Shown piece after piece: positions 36,745 to 45,867 of a stretch of 64,000 nucleotides of DNA. Each line of letters begins with the position of its first letter. The first letter of the stretch is position 1. Under the pieces are notes generated by a model. It did no database searches. It saw nothing but the letters and a program-made list of their open reading frames with translations, and was not told where the DNA came from. The stretch is taken from NCBI GenBank assembly GCA_007751255.1, contig CP036296.1, positions 1,550,001-1,614,000 of the forward strand, in the 5' to 3' direction. The DNA is from Engelhardtia mirabilis. GTDB lineage: Bacteria; Planctomycetota; UBA1135; GCA-002686595. A program made the position numbers and the translations under genes.

Positions 36745-36810
36745 GCGCAGCGTCCGGATCTGGGCCGCACGTCCCGCCGCAGACGGTTCGCCTCGCCGGG
36801 CGGCGCCGGC

Positions 36811-36851
36811 TAGCCCCCTTCGGCGTGGATCCGAGGGACCGCGGGGGGCTA
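36811..36851. promoter_or_regulatory. Inverted repeat TAGCCCCC / GGGGGCTA ahead of the kinase gene
   Basis: Exact 8-bp arms at 36811-36818 and 36844-36851 are separated by 25 bp. The right arm runs into the TAACCT box, so a protein bound here would overlap the presumed promoter. Operator function is a guess. Confidence 0.25.
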
Positions 36852-36855
36852 ACCT
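36850..36855 (+). promoter_or_regulatory. Possible -10 box TAACCT, leaderless start
   Basis: TAACCT ends 6 nt before the GTG start of the kinase gene at 36862. No -35 and no Shine-Dalgarno are visible. Confidence 0.35.
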
Positions 36856-36861
36856 CACGCC

Positions 36862-39462
36862 GTGCAAGCCGGTGACAAGATCCTCCACTACCGCCTCGAG
36901 AGCGAGTTGGGCCGCGGGGGCATGGGCACCGTCTGGCTGGCCGAGGACGGCAAGTTGGGGCGGCAGGTCGCGCTCAAGTTCCTGCACGGCTGGGTGGGGC
37001 TCGACGGCGACGCCGCGGCGCGCCTGGAGCGCGAGGCCCGGGCGGCCTCCAGCCTCGACCATCCCGGCGTGGTCACCGTCCACGCGATCGAGTCCGGCGA
37101 GGGCGGGTCCTTCGTGGTCATGGAGCGCGTGCGCGGCGACCGCATCGACCGCCACTTCGAGACCCACCCGCGCGATCCGCGCCAGGTGTTGAGCGTGATC
37201 GCCGAGGCGGCCGAGGCCGTGGCCGCCGCCCACGAGGCCGGCATCATCCACCGCGACCTGAAGCCGTCGAACCTCTACGTGGACGAGCGCGGACGGGTGC
37301 GCGTGCTCGACTTCGGCCTGGCGATGGTGCGCGACGCGCCCCAACTGACCCAGACCGGCTCGACGGTTGGGACCCTGGGCTACATCGCTCCCGAACAGCT
37401 GCGCGGCGAGCGCGTGGGGCCGGCGGTCGACGTCTTCTCCCTGGCGGTGGTGCTGTTCGAGCTGCTCACGGGGCAGGGGCTCTTCGACCGCGGCCAGGGG
37501 GCGCCGGGGGTGCTGCACGACGTGCTCGAGCGCCGGGCTCCCAAGCCGAGCGATTTCGTCGACGGCTTGCCGGCGGGGACCGACGCCCTGGTGGCTCGGG
37601 CCCTGTCGAAGGACCCCGCGGACCGGCCGGCCGACTGCGGGGTATTCGCGCACGAGCTGCGCGCCCTGGGCGCTTCGGATTCCTCGGCGGCGATCGAGGC
37701 CCTGGCGGAAGAGCGCGCCAAGGCGCGCCTGCGCCCTTGGCTCATTGGGCTGGGACTGGCCCTGGTGGCCGCGGTCGCGACGATCGGCCTGTTGCGTCCA
37801 TGGGAGGTCTCGCCGGGCACGGCTACGGACAAGGACTCCGTCCCTGCCGCGCCCGCGGCCTACGCCAATTGGACCCAGCGGGGCGCAGGCATCTTCGCCG
37901 AGGCCCAGCGCGACCCGAGCTTCTCGCCGGACGGTCGACGTCTCGCATTCGTCGGCGCCGTCGACGGCGTGGGGCAGTTGCAGGTGACCCTCCTGGACGA
38001 TCCCGCGCCGCTGGTCCTGACCACCGAGCCGCGCCCGGTCTCGGCGCCGCGCTGGTCGCCCGACGGCGAGTCGATCCTCTACCACGTCGAAGGCCCGACG
38101 GGAGCGCCCGACGAGACCAGCGTCCACGTGGTCGGCGTGCTCGGCGGTCAGGCGCGGCGCGTGCTCGAGGTCGGTCGCAACGCCCGTTGGCACCCCGCCG
38201 GCGATCGGCTGGTGTTCGAGTACGACGGTCGGGTCTCCACCGTCGAGCTCGGGCCGGGCGGCGCGGTGGGGCAGCCGGTCGCGATCGAGGGCGTCCCGCG
38301 GCGCACCGGCGTGGTCTTCGACCGCATGCCCTGCTATTCGCCCGACGGCGCGTACCTGGCCTTCGCCACCTCCGAGCTGGGCCCCCTCTCGACCCTGTGG
38401 GAGCTGCAACTCGATTCGGGCGAGCTGCGGCAAGTGATGGGGCAGCGGGCGCAGGTGCAGGATCCGGTCTACTCGCCCGGCGGCGAGCGGATCCTGTTCT
38501 CGTCGAACCTCGGCGGGGGCATGACCCTGTGGTCGCTCGATCGCGTGAGCGGCGAGCTGACGGCGGTGACCACCGGCGTCGGCACCGACCGCCGCGTGGC
38601 GCCGTCCCCCGACGGCTCGCGCCTGGCCTACGTCAACCTGCGCGGCGAGTTCACCCTGGGGTTGCACGACACCGCGAGCGGCGAGAGTCGCGTGCTGCAA
38701 CGCTCGCGCAGTCCGATGCTCGCGCCCGAGTTCGATCCCCGCGGCGAGCGCGTGGTCTTCTTCGGCGGTGGCGGGCCGGGCACCGAGATCTACAGCCTGT
38801 CCGTGGCCGGCGGCGCGCCCACGCCCATCGGCCGCAACCCCGACGAGCTCGAGATCTTCCCCCAGGTGGATCCGAGCGGTCGCTTCGTCTACTGCTACAC
38901 CGAGGGCGTCGACGGCTCGCGCTTCGTGCGCCTGCCCCTCGAGGGCGGCGCGCCCGAGACCGTCTTCGACGGCTGGTCGATGCAGGACTTCTCCTACCCC
39001 GACATCGACCCTGGCGGCGAGTCCCTGGTGGTCTTCGACGTGGCGGGCCTGCGGACCAAGATCTTCCCCCTGTCGGGCGGCGAGCCGCGCGCGGTCGACG
39101 CGTGGATCTTCCGCAGCCGCTGGTCCCCGGACGGCTCGCACCTGGTGGGGGTCCAGGGCCAGGGGCGGGTCGTCGACCTCGACCTGCAGACCCTCGAGAC
39201 GCGCACCTTCGGCCGCGGCGACACGCCGACCTACGGGCCCGGCGGCGAGATCTGGTTCACCCGCGTCGACGGCGAGCGGCGCCACCTGTTCGCCGTCGAC
39301 CCCGCCACGGGCGCCGAGCGCGAGGTGACGACCCTCGGCCTGCCCTGGGCCGAGGTCACCGACGGCTTCGACGTCAGCGCCGGCGGCCTGGTGGTCTGGA
39401 GCGAGTACGCCGAGCTCGGCACCGAGATCGTCCTGCTCGAGCGTCCGTCCGAACGGGACTGA
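36862..39462 (+). CDS. Membrane Ser/Thr protein kinase with extracytoplasmic PD40 propeller
   Basis: The 866-residue protein starts with a Hanks-type kinase (about 9-275) with GRGGMG, VALK (Lys39), HRDLKPSN (catalytic Asp132), DFG (Asp150) and APEQLRGERVGPAVDVFSLAV. All catalytic residues are present. One TM helix (about 293-311) leads to a TolB/PD40-like propeller with repeats such as DPSFSPDGRRLAFVG, SAPRWSPDGESILYH and MPCYSPDGAYLAFAT. The architecture suggests that an external ligand or envelope cue sensed by the propeller modulates cytoplasmic phosphorylation. Start is GTG 36862. The gene is monocistronic by spacing. Confidence 0.95.
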   Translation: MQAGDKILHYRLESELGRGGMGTVWLAEDGKLGRQVALKFLHGWVGLDGDAAARLEREARAASSLDHPGVVTVHAIESGEGGSFVVMERVRGDRIDRHFETHPRDPRQVLSVIAEAAEAVAAAHEAGIIHRDLKPSNLYVDERGRVRVLDFGLAMVRDAPQLTQTGSTVGTLGYIAPEQLRGERVGPAVDVFSLAVVLFELLTGQGLFDRGQGAPGVLHDVLERRAPKPSDFVDGLPAGTDALVARALSKDPADRPADCGVFAHELRALGASDSSAAIEALAEERAKARLRPWLIGLGLALVAAVATIGLLRPWEVSPGTATDKDSVPAAPAAYANWTQRGAGIFAEAQRDPSFSPDGRRLAFVGAVDGVGQLQVTLLDDPAPLVLTTEPRPVSAPRWSPDGESILYHVEGPTGAPDETSVHVVGVLGGQARRVLEVGRNARWHPAGDRLVFEYDGRVSTVELGPGGAVGQPVAIEGVPRRTGVVFDRMPCYSPDGAYLAFATSELGPLSTLWELQLDSGELRQVMGQRAQVQDPVYSPGGERILFSSNLGGGMTLWSLDRVSGELTAVTTGVGTDRRVAPSPDGSRLAYVNLRGEFTLGLHDTASGESRVLQRSRSPMLAPEFDPRGERVVFFGGGGPGTEIYSLSVAGGAPTPIGRNPDELEIFPQVDPSGRFVYCYTEGVDGSRFVRLPLEGGAPETVFDGWSMQDFSYPDIDPGGESLVVFDVAGLRTKIFPLSGGEPRAVDAWIFRSRWSPDGSHLVGVQGQGRVVDLDLQTLETRTFGRGDTPTYGPGGEIWFTRVDGERRHLFAVDPATGAEREVTTLGLPWAEVTDGFDVSAGGLVVWSEYAELGTEIVLLERPSERD

Positions 39463-39604
39463 GCCCGTGGCGCGTCGGCGCGGCGGCTCTTTCGGCGCCC
39501 TGCACGCGAGAACTGGCCGGCGGAGTGCCACGGGCGCGGCTCAACCCGGATGGGGACCTGGGGGCGCCCGCGGTGGGCACCCGATCCCCTGCCCGGAGCC
39601 CGTC

Positions 39605-42094
39605 ATGTCCTTCACCCTCGACCGCCTCGCCCGTTCCCTCCCGCCGTCGGTGCGAGCCGCCTCCGTCCTGGCCGCGCTCGCCACGCCCACCCTGGCCCAG
39701 ACTTGGGTCCCGCTCAGCGCCGACGGTCCGCAGCAGCCGGGTCTGCCCGCCCAAGTGGTCCTCGACGCCGCCCAGTCGACCGCGGCCCTCACCACCATCA
39801 ACGTGACGATCTTCGGGTTCTGGAGAGAGAACGTCACCGGGGAGGACGGCAAGGTCTACCAGCGCCTGACATTCCCCGGCCTCGAGCACATCGAACAAGT
39901 CGGCGCGCCGGACCTGCCGGCCGTGCGGGTCAACATCGCGGGCGGCAGCAGCCTCGGCCAGCTCAAGCTCACGGGCGTCAACGTGCTCGACACGGTCGCT
40001 TTCGAGGGGCTCCTGCCGCTGCCGACCTTCGTGCCAGGCGAGGACGAGGACTACGACCCGACCGCGGATCCGGGTCCGGGTGACACCAAGGGCAGCGACC
40101 CCCAGTGGGCCTTCGACTCCGCCATCTACGGCGGCAACCAGGCCTGGCCTCTGGTGTCGGCGGAACCTTCGCCCGTCGCGACGAAAATGCTGGGTCCGAT
40201 CAAGGGCGCGACGGCCACGGCCTATCCGGTCACCTACAACCCGGGCTTCGGACTGGTGACCGTCAAGCGCTCCTTCTCGTTCACCTACAAGAGCGTCGGA
40301 ACCGGGCAACCCCTGACCGTGACCAAGCTGCACGACAAGCAGGCCCAGGCGCACTTCATCAACTGGCAGTCCTCCAAGACCTTCTGGCCCCTGAATCCGG
40401 TCCAGTACCACTCGCGCTACCTGATCGTGGCCCAGAGCATGTGGTGGGACACGCTGACGCCGTTCGTGAACCACAAGAAGGCCCAGGGCTTCCAGGTCTC
40501 GATGGTTCAGGTGGCGCCGGACGTGGACGCGATCAGGACCACGATCGCGAACTGGTACAACCTCGGCGATCCGGGCATGGACCACTACTGCCTGCTGATC
40601 GGTGACACCAACTGGGTTCCGAGCGTGTTGATCTTCGAGCCCGGCGTCGCGGTCTACTCGGACGACCCCTACGGCTGCGTCGGCCCCCTCGACACATCCA
40701 AGGAGGTCTACGTCGGCCGCATCTCCGCGGACAACGAGGACAGCCTCGGTTGGCAGCTCGACAAGATCATGGAGTACGAGCTGTCGCCGCCCGCGGGCGA
40801 CTACAGCAAGGCCGTGCTCGTCTCGCACAAGGAGGAGGCCCCGGGCAAGTACACCGGATCGCACATCAAGGTGCGCGACGCGAGCTACTCGCAACCCCCG
40901 CACTTCGTGACCCTGTTCGGCGAGTCCGGGGTCGACAACCAGGACGTGATCGACGCCTTCAACGGCGGGGCCGGCGTGGTCGCCTACCGCGGCCACGGCA
41001 GCACCACGACCTGGTCGAAGTGGAACAACTTCGGCGAGAGCCTCCACAAGAACGACATCGGGCCCAGCATGGTCAGCCCGATGAACCCGGTGGTCTGGGC
41101 GATCACCTGCACCAACAGCAACATCCGCTGGAGCGAGGACACGGACGACGATTGCATCAACGAGGTCTGGATGGAGGCCTCGGAGGGCGGCGTGGCGGCC
41201 TATGGCGCGACCCAGACCACCAGCACCACGCCCAACCACAAGCTCAACGAAGAGCTCTTCCGAATGGTGTTCGACAAGGGCATCACGACCCATGCCAAGG
41301 CCATCGAGCTGGCCGAGCAGTCGATCTGGGCCACCTGGCCCGGCCACAAGAACCCCTGGGCCTACATGCTGCTGGGGGACCCGTCGATGACGATCCGCCG
41401 CGGCCTGGTGCTGAACCTCGGCTTGCTCAACGTCCCGAGCAAGATCATCCTGGGCCAGCAGGGACCCCAGGGGGAGCAGTTCCTGTCTCTCAAGGGCACG
41501 ACGGTCGCTGACGGTTTCAACGACGACGGCCTGGTCTCGGCCTACAAGGCCTCCTTCCTCGCCGGAGCGCCCGACGAAGTGCTCGGCGCCTGGTGGCTGG
41601 ACGGCCTCGGCAACGTTTCGGTGCCGGTTCCGATCACTACCCCGGGCACCCTCTACCTCACCATCCGCGACGGCAACGGAAACATGACCCGCAAGGAGGT
41701 CGTGGTCGAGATGGGTACGGCCTGGAAGGACCTGGGCAAGGGCATGAACGGTGAGTTCGGCAAGCCCACCCTCGTGGGAGTCGGCGACCTGGTCGGCGGC
41801 CAGCCCTGGTCGCTCCTGATGACCGACGCCCGCCCCGGCGCGCCGACCTTCCTCGGCATCAGCACCGGCATCCTGAACCTCGAGTTCCTTGGCGGCCTGC
41901 TGATCCCCGACGTGGCCACGGCTGGCGTGATCGTGCCGTTGTCGATCGACGAGTACGGCGACTGCGTCTTCGGCGGCAACTGGGTCGCAGGCGTGCCCAG
42001 CGGAGCGAAATTCTACTTCCAGCACTGGGTCCTCGACGCCAGCGGCCCCTTCGGCGTGGTGTCGAGCAACGGCCTGCGAGCGACGGCGCCCTGA
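39605..42094 (+). CDS. Secreted peptidase family C25 (gingipain-like) cysteine protease
   Basis: The 829-residue exported protein has a signal peptide ending near PTLAQ and an N-terminal beta-rich pro-like region. The C25 catalytic domain spans about 275-600. The catalytic His464 lies in VAYRGHGSTTTW and Cys502 in WAITCTNSN, the family's dyad. The end of the domain reads AYMLLGDPSMTI, as is usual for C25. The C-terminal 110 residues resemble in layout the beta module of other exported proteins here, not a Por/T9SS signal, so secretion differs from Bacteroidetes gingipains. GGAG precedes ATG 39605. Likely role: protein degradation outside the cytoplasm. Confidence 0.9.
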   Translation: MSFTLDRLARSLPPSVRAASVLAALATPTLAQTWVPLSADGPQQPGLPAQVVLDAAQSTAALTTINVTIFGFWRENVTGEDGKVYQRLTFPGLEHIEQVGAPDLPAVRVNIAGGSSLGQLKLTGVNVLDTVAFEGLLPLPTFVPGEDEDYDPTADPGPGDTKGSDPQWAFDSAIYGGNQAWPLVSAEPSPVATKMLGPIKGATATAYPVTYNPGFGLVTVKRSFSFTYKSVGTGQPLTVTKLHDKQAQAHFINWQSSKTFWPLNPVQYHSRYLIVAQSMWWDTLTPFVNHKKAQGFQVSMVQVAPDVDAIRTTIANWYNLGDPGMDHYCLLIGDTNWVPSVLIFEPGVAVYSDDPYGCVGPLDTSKEVYVGRISADNEDSLGWQLDKIMEYELSPPAGDYSKAVLVSHKEEAPGKYTGSHIKVRDASYSQPPHFVTLFGESGVDNQDVIDAFNGGAGVVAYRGHGSTTTWSKWNNFGESLHKNDIGPSMVSPMNPVVWAITCTNSNIRWSEDTDDDCINEVWMEASEGGVAAYGATQTTSTTPNHKLNEELFRMVFDKGITTHAKAIELAEQSIWATWPGHKNPWAYMLLGDPSMTIRRGLVLNLGLLNVPSKIILGQQGPQGEQFLSLKGTTVADGFNDDGLVSAYKASFLAGAPDEVLGAWWLDGLGNVSVPVPITTPGTLYLTIRDGNGNMTRKEVVVEMGTAWKDLGKGMNGEFGKPTLVGVGDLVGGQPWSLLMTDARPGAPTFLGISTGILNLEFLGGLLIPDVATAGVIVPLSIDEYGDCVFGGNWVAGVPSGAKFYFQHWVLDASGPFGVVSSNGLRATAP

Positions 42095-42100
42095 GCGCCT

Positions 42101-42142
42101 CGAGCCCGGAGCGCGGCGGCTTCCGCCTGCGCTCCGGGCTCG
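42101..42142. terminator. Strong bidirectional terminator hairpin
   Basis: CGAGCCCGGAGCGC (42101-42114) pairs perfectly with GCGCTCCGGGCTCG (42129-42142). GGCGG/CCGCC extends the stem past one bulge, leaving a CTT loop. It fills the 50-bp gap between the convergent protease and channel genes. Confidence 0.8.
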
Positions 42143-42144
42143 TA

Positions 42145-42969
42145 TCAGTCGGCGGTCCGGGGCCGCAGATAGGCCGTCCAGTAGACCGCCGCGACGAGGA
42201 CCGTGCCGCCGACGATGTTGCCCGCCGTGACTACGATCAGATTGAGCGCGCAGCCGCTGGCGTAGCCGTCGATCCGCGCGGCGCCCAGGAGCGCGGCGTA
42301 GGGCAGGAAGAACCAGTTGGCGATCGAGTGCTCCAGTCCCAGGGCCACGAAGGCCGTGATCGGGAACAGCACGCCGAGCACCTTGTCCGTGACGGAGCGG
42401 CCGCCGAGCGAGAGCCACACGGCGAGGCACACCAAGGCGTTGCAGAGCACGCCGCGGAAGAAGGCAGGCAGGGGCTCGAGCTCCGCCTTGGCCAGTCCGA
42501 TCGAAAGGGCCGTCTCGCCCACCGCGCCATCGCCGAGCAGGTGCACCTGGGCCAACCACACGGCCAGCGCGGTCGCGCTCGCGCCCACGACGTTGCCGAC
42601 ATAGACAAGGACCCAATTGCGGAGCAGCTCGCGGCTCGAGATCAGCCTCGAGGCCCAGGCCATGGCCACCAGGTTGTTGCCGGTGAACAGCTCTGCTCCC
42701 GCGACGACCACCAGGATCAGGCCGAGGCTGAAGGCGACACCTCCCAGCAGGCGTGTGACACCGAAGCCCAGCTCGGACCCGGTCACCACGACCGTGAAGA
42801 AGGCGCCGCCGAGGGCGATGAAGGCCCCGGCCAGGATCGAGAGCAGCAGCACGCTCAGCACGTCAGCGCGGGCCTTGGCGACTCCGATCGACTCGACCCG
42901 TGCAGCGATCTCGCGCGGGGCGAGGGCGTCCGTCGTGTTCGGGGCGTCGCGCTGCTGGACGGTGCTCAT
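42145..42969 (-). CDS. Formate/nitrite transporter (FNT) family channel
   Basis: The 274-residue protein has six TM helices. FNT hallmarks are visible: AGAELFTGNNLVAMAW, CNALVCLAVWLSLGG, GLEHSIANWFFLP and TAGNIVGGTVLVAAVYW. The family forms pentameric channels for formate, nitrite, lactate or hydrosulfide. Subfamily is not settled from sequence alone. The N-terminal 30 residues are polar and cytoplasmic. A TATGCT box 15 nt upstream of the ATG may be its promoter. The gene is a singleton, separated from the protease by a strong terminator, so its substrate cannot be read from neighbours; hydrosulfide is an interesting option given the sulfide cluster elsewhere. Confidence 0.92.
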   Translation of the reverse strand: MSTVQQRDAPNTTDALAPREIAARVESIGVAKARADVLSVLLLSILAGAFIALGGAFFTVVVTGSELGFGVTRLLGGVAFSLGLILVVVAGAELFTGNNLVAMAWASRLISSRELLRNWVLVYVGNVVGASATALAVWLAQVHLLGDGAVGETALSIGLAKAELEPLPAFFRGVLCNALVCLAVWLSLGGRSVTDKVLGVLFPITAFVALGLEHSIANWFFLPYAALLGAARIDGYASGCALNLIVVTAGNIVGGTVLVAAVYWTAYLRPRTAD

Positions 42970-42984
42970 GGCGATCGGCCAGGG

Positions 42985-42990
42985 AGCATA
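42985..42990 (-). promoter_or_regulatory. Possible -10 box TATGCT for the FNT channel gene
   Basis: TATGCT on the minus strand ends 15 nt before the ATG at 42969. No -35 is evident. Confidence 0.35.
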
Positions 42991-43179
42991 GCAGTGGGAG
43001 ACACGGAGTCCGGCGGGCTTGCGCCAGCGGCGCCGGCGTTCTCGCGGGCGTCAGCCCTGCGACGGTCGCGGCGGATGTGGGGCACGGCGGCGATCGAGCG
43101 CAGCAGGCGCAGAGCACCGGGTCACCCGCGACGCGACCGAGCGCCGACCGTCCCGCCAGCACAGCATCCGGGATCCCCG

Positions 43180-43185
43180 TAGACT
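43180..43185 (+). promoter_or_regulatory. Possible -10 box TAGACT, nearly leaderless start
   Basis: TAGACT ends 8 nt before the ATG at 43194. No -35 or Shine-Dalgarno is visible. Confidence 0.3.
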
Positions 43186-43193
43186 CGGCGCCT

Positions 43194-45824
43194 ATGCGTC
43201 CCTTGCTCGCAGTCATGGTCCTGGCCGTCGCTCTGGCCTGTCTTTGGGCCCTGAACGACCACACGGAGCCCGAATCCACGCTGCCGAGCGCGTCCGCGCC
43301 TGCGCCAGAGTTCGCGGCTGCTGAGCAGGAGGCCTCGACCGTGGCCATGCCGGCGGAACCCATCGTCTCCGAGATCGACGCGGGCGGCGAGTCGCGCCGC
43401 GCGCCGGTCGAAGGCGAGGGTGACGTCGTCGGAGCCGAGGCCGAGGATGGGGCCGAACTCGAGCCCCTCGTGATCGAAGTCGTCGACGATCGCGGCCGCG
43501 CCCTGGACGGGGTCGAGGTCGTCGTGCTCGACCGCGAGCGCTACGACCGCCGCGCCTTCCGCGACGCCGAGCGCGAGCTGCCGGCGGATGCACCCGCCCT
43601 GACCCTCGAGCGGCGCTTCGGTCAGACCTACTCGACCGATGACGCGGGCCGCGCCGTCCACGGCTGGAGCGGCCGGCGCGCCGAGGTCTTCGTGCGTGGG
43701 GCGGCGGGGACGACCCACGAGCTGGCGCTGCCCTCGCGGGTCGAGGACGGATTCCTGCGCGTGGAGGTCGAGACCCCGGAGGCCATCGTCGAGGTCTTTG
43801 GGCCCGACGGCGGTCCCGTCGCGGGCGTGCCGGTGCGGCTCGTCGAGGAGGCCATCCTCTCAGGGGGCCGGGCGCGGCTGTACTCCGACTCCGGAAAGCG
43901 CGAGTCGGCCTACACCGACACGGTCGCCTTGCTGCCGCACGCCGTGACCGATGCCGAAGGGCGTGCCTTCCCGACGATCGGGGCGGCGGCCCTCGATGTG
44001 ACCGACGAGGCCCTGGCCGAGTTCCGCTCGGCCGCCGCCGCCCTGGCCGAAGTCGTCGCCGGCGAGTACGTGGGCACGCCCCTCGTCGATGGCCGGGCGA
44101 CGCTGGTGCTGCCGCCCACGGGCAGCATTCGCGTCGAAGTTGTCGACCACGAGGGTCGCACGAGCCCCGAGCCCGAGCTCCAAGTCTGGGCGTCCCCCGC
44201 GCCGGTGGAGCCGTCCAACGTCTCCTGGACCGACCCGGCTGCGGCCGTCCAGCCGGTGCCCCTGGTTGCGGCCCTGCCATCCCAGGGCGCCCTCGCCCTG
44301 CCCTTCGTGGAGGTCGGTCGAGAGGTTCACTTGATCGTCGCCACGGCGGAGGGCTTCGAGCTGGAACGGCGGGTGGTCGCCGGTCCCGCGGCGGTCCGTG
44401 ACGAGGTCGTCGTCCAGCTCGAGAGTGCAGAGCCCTATCGCGTCGAGTTCCGACTTGTCGACTCCGACGGCCAACCGGTGGCGGGCGAGCGTTTCGACGT
44501 CAACCTGATGCATGAGCAGGCCACCCGGCCGAGTGACGTGGTCGAGCTGGGCCTGCGGACGGACAAGGCGGGACGCGCGTCCTTCGAAGTTCCGGATCGC
44601 TGGTTCTGCACGCTGGAGGGGGAGCGGGCACGGCTCAACGTGAAGGGTCGCTTCGACGGCCTCACCCGTAGCGTACGGGAGGAGGTCGCGGTCGACTTCG
44701 TGAGAGGTCTCAACGACCTCGGCGACCTGCGACTCGAACCGCTTCCGGTGATCGCATCCGGCATCGTTCGCGGTCCGGACGGCGCGCCCCTGCGCGCTGC
44801 AGTGGTCCACGTGTGGCCGTCGCCGCTCGCTGGTGCCGACGGAGCGTTCGAGCGCGCTCGCGACTATGCCATCGACTACGACAGCCGCCGAACCCTCGCC
44901 GACGGCACGTTCCGGCTCCAGGGCGAGGTCGGCAGCGTCGATCGAGTTCAACTCACCGTGCTCGGGGTCGACGCGAGGACGTCCGAGGCGGTCGAGGTCC
45001 CGGTCGGTTCGACCGATGTCGAGCTGCGAGTGGTGGCGACGGGGCGCCTGCGCGCCCGGGTCGAGTTGCCCCAGCAGGTCGATTTCGGGGTCTACTTGGC
45101 CCTGGTGCGATCGGGTCTCGACGTCGACTCCGGGAGCCGAATCGAGCTCCAGCGTGGCGTCGCCGATTGGCGGATGCTGCTACCCGGCACCTACGACCTG
45201 CATGTCGCCATCCACCGAAGTGCCGAACCGGTGCTGCGGATCGAGGGCTTGATCGTCTCGGCCGATGAGCCCTGTGACGACCCCCGCATCGATCCGATCG
45301 ATTTGTCGGCGAACATGAAGCGGGTCGAGCTCGACGTGCGCGGCGCCGACGGCGAGCGCGTGCCGTGGTTCTCGTACAGGCCGCTCGGAGAGTCCAGCGT
45401 CTATCGACCGGGGTCCACGTTCACGGAGGGCGAGCTGTGGATCGCCCGGGACCATCCCCGTTCGATCGTGGTCGAGACTGGGGAGTACGCACCAGCGTTG
45501 GTGGAGGGGCTCGATGCCGACCGGGTCGTCCAGCTCGAGCGTGGATGGGTCGTATCGCTCCGTATCGACGACCCAGAAGAGTTCGGCGCCCTGCTCCAGC
45601 TCGAGCTGCTTCCGAGGTCTGGCGATCGCAGCCGGTCGGTGCTGGTCTTGTACCCCGAGACCCAGGAACTTGACGTGCACCTGCCCGGTCCCGGCAACTA
45701 CGACGTCATCTGGCGCGAGGACAGCCACGTCGTCGGCCAAGCGCGTCGCACCTGGGATGGCGGCTCGATCTCCGTGGATTCCCCCGGGACGACTTTCGAA
45801 CTGGTTGCACCGAGCCTCGACTGA
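43194..45824 (+). CDS. Exported multi-domain protein with carboxypeptidase-regulatory-like repeats
   Basis: The 876-residue protein has an N-terminal signal anchor (LLAVMVLAVALACLWAL) followed by an acidic linker. Several beta-sandwich units of the carboxypeptidase regulatory-like/Ig type follow, recognisable by openings such as VVDDRGRALDGVEVVVLD, VFGPDGGPVAGVPVRLV, LVDSDGQPVAGERFDVNL and VRGPDGAPLRAAVVHVWP. These domains are structural and no catalytic motif was seen. Large proteins of this kind are frequent in planctomycetes and probably act at the cell envelope. The start was set at ATG 43194 from the signal sequence and the TAGACT box 8 nt before it. Confidence 0.78.
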   Translation: MRPLLAVMVLAVALACLWALNDHTEPESTLPSASAPAPEFAAAEQEASTVAMPAEPIVSEIDAGGESRRAPVEGEGDVVGAEAEDGAELEPLVIEVVDDRGRALDGVEVVVLDRERYDRRAFRDAERELPADAPALTLERRFGQTYSTDDAGRAVHGWSGRRAEVFVRGAAGTTHELALPSRVEDGFLRVEVETPEAIVEVFGPDGGPVAGVPVRLVEEAILSGGRARLYSDSGKRESAYTDTVALLPHAVTDAEGRAFPTIGAAALDVTDEALAEFRSAAAALAEVVAGEYVGTPLVDGRATLVLPPTGSIRVEVVDHEGRTSPEPELQVWASPAPVEPSNVSWTDPAAAVQPVPLVAALPSQGALALPFVEVGREVHLIVATAEGFELERRVVAGPAAVRDEVVVQLESAEPYRVEFRLVDSDGQPVAGERFDVNLMHEQATRPSDVVELGLRTDKAGRASFEVPDRWFCTLEGERARLNVKGRFDGLTRSVREEVAVDFVRGLNDLGDLRLEPLPVIASGIVRGPDGAPLRAAVVHVWPSPLAGADGAFERARDYAIDYDSRRTLADGTFRLQGEVGSVDRVQLTVLGVDARTSEAVEVPVGSTDVELRVVATGRLRARVELPQQVDFGVYLALVRSGLDVDSGSRIELQRGVADWRMLLPGTYDLHVAIHRSAEPVLRIEGLIVSADEPCDDPRIDPIDLSANMKRVELDVRGADGERVPWFSYRPLGESSVYRPGSTFTEGELWIARDHPRSIVVETGEYAPALVEGLDADRVVQLERGWVVSLRIDDPEEFGALLQLELLPRSGDRSRSVLVLYPETQELDVHLPGPGNYDVIWREDSHVVGQARRTWDGGSISVDSPGTTFELVAPSLD

Positions 45825-45867
45825 AGCGGGCCGAGTCTGCACAGAGGCACACAAGGGAAGTAGCACA

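Noticed and set aside
36499-39531. 1010-codon open frame on the minus strand
   Set aside because: It is antisense to the kinase gene. Its sequence is His/Arg/Asp-rich and shows no family.
39374-42616. 1080-codon open frame on the minus strand
   Set aside because: It is antisense to the C25 protease and runs out of frame across the end of the channel gene.
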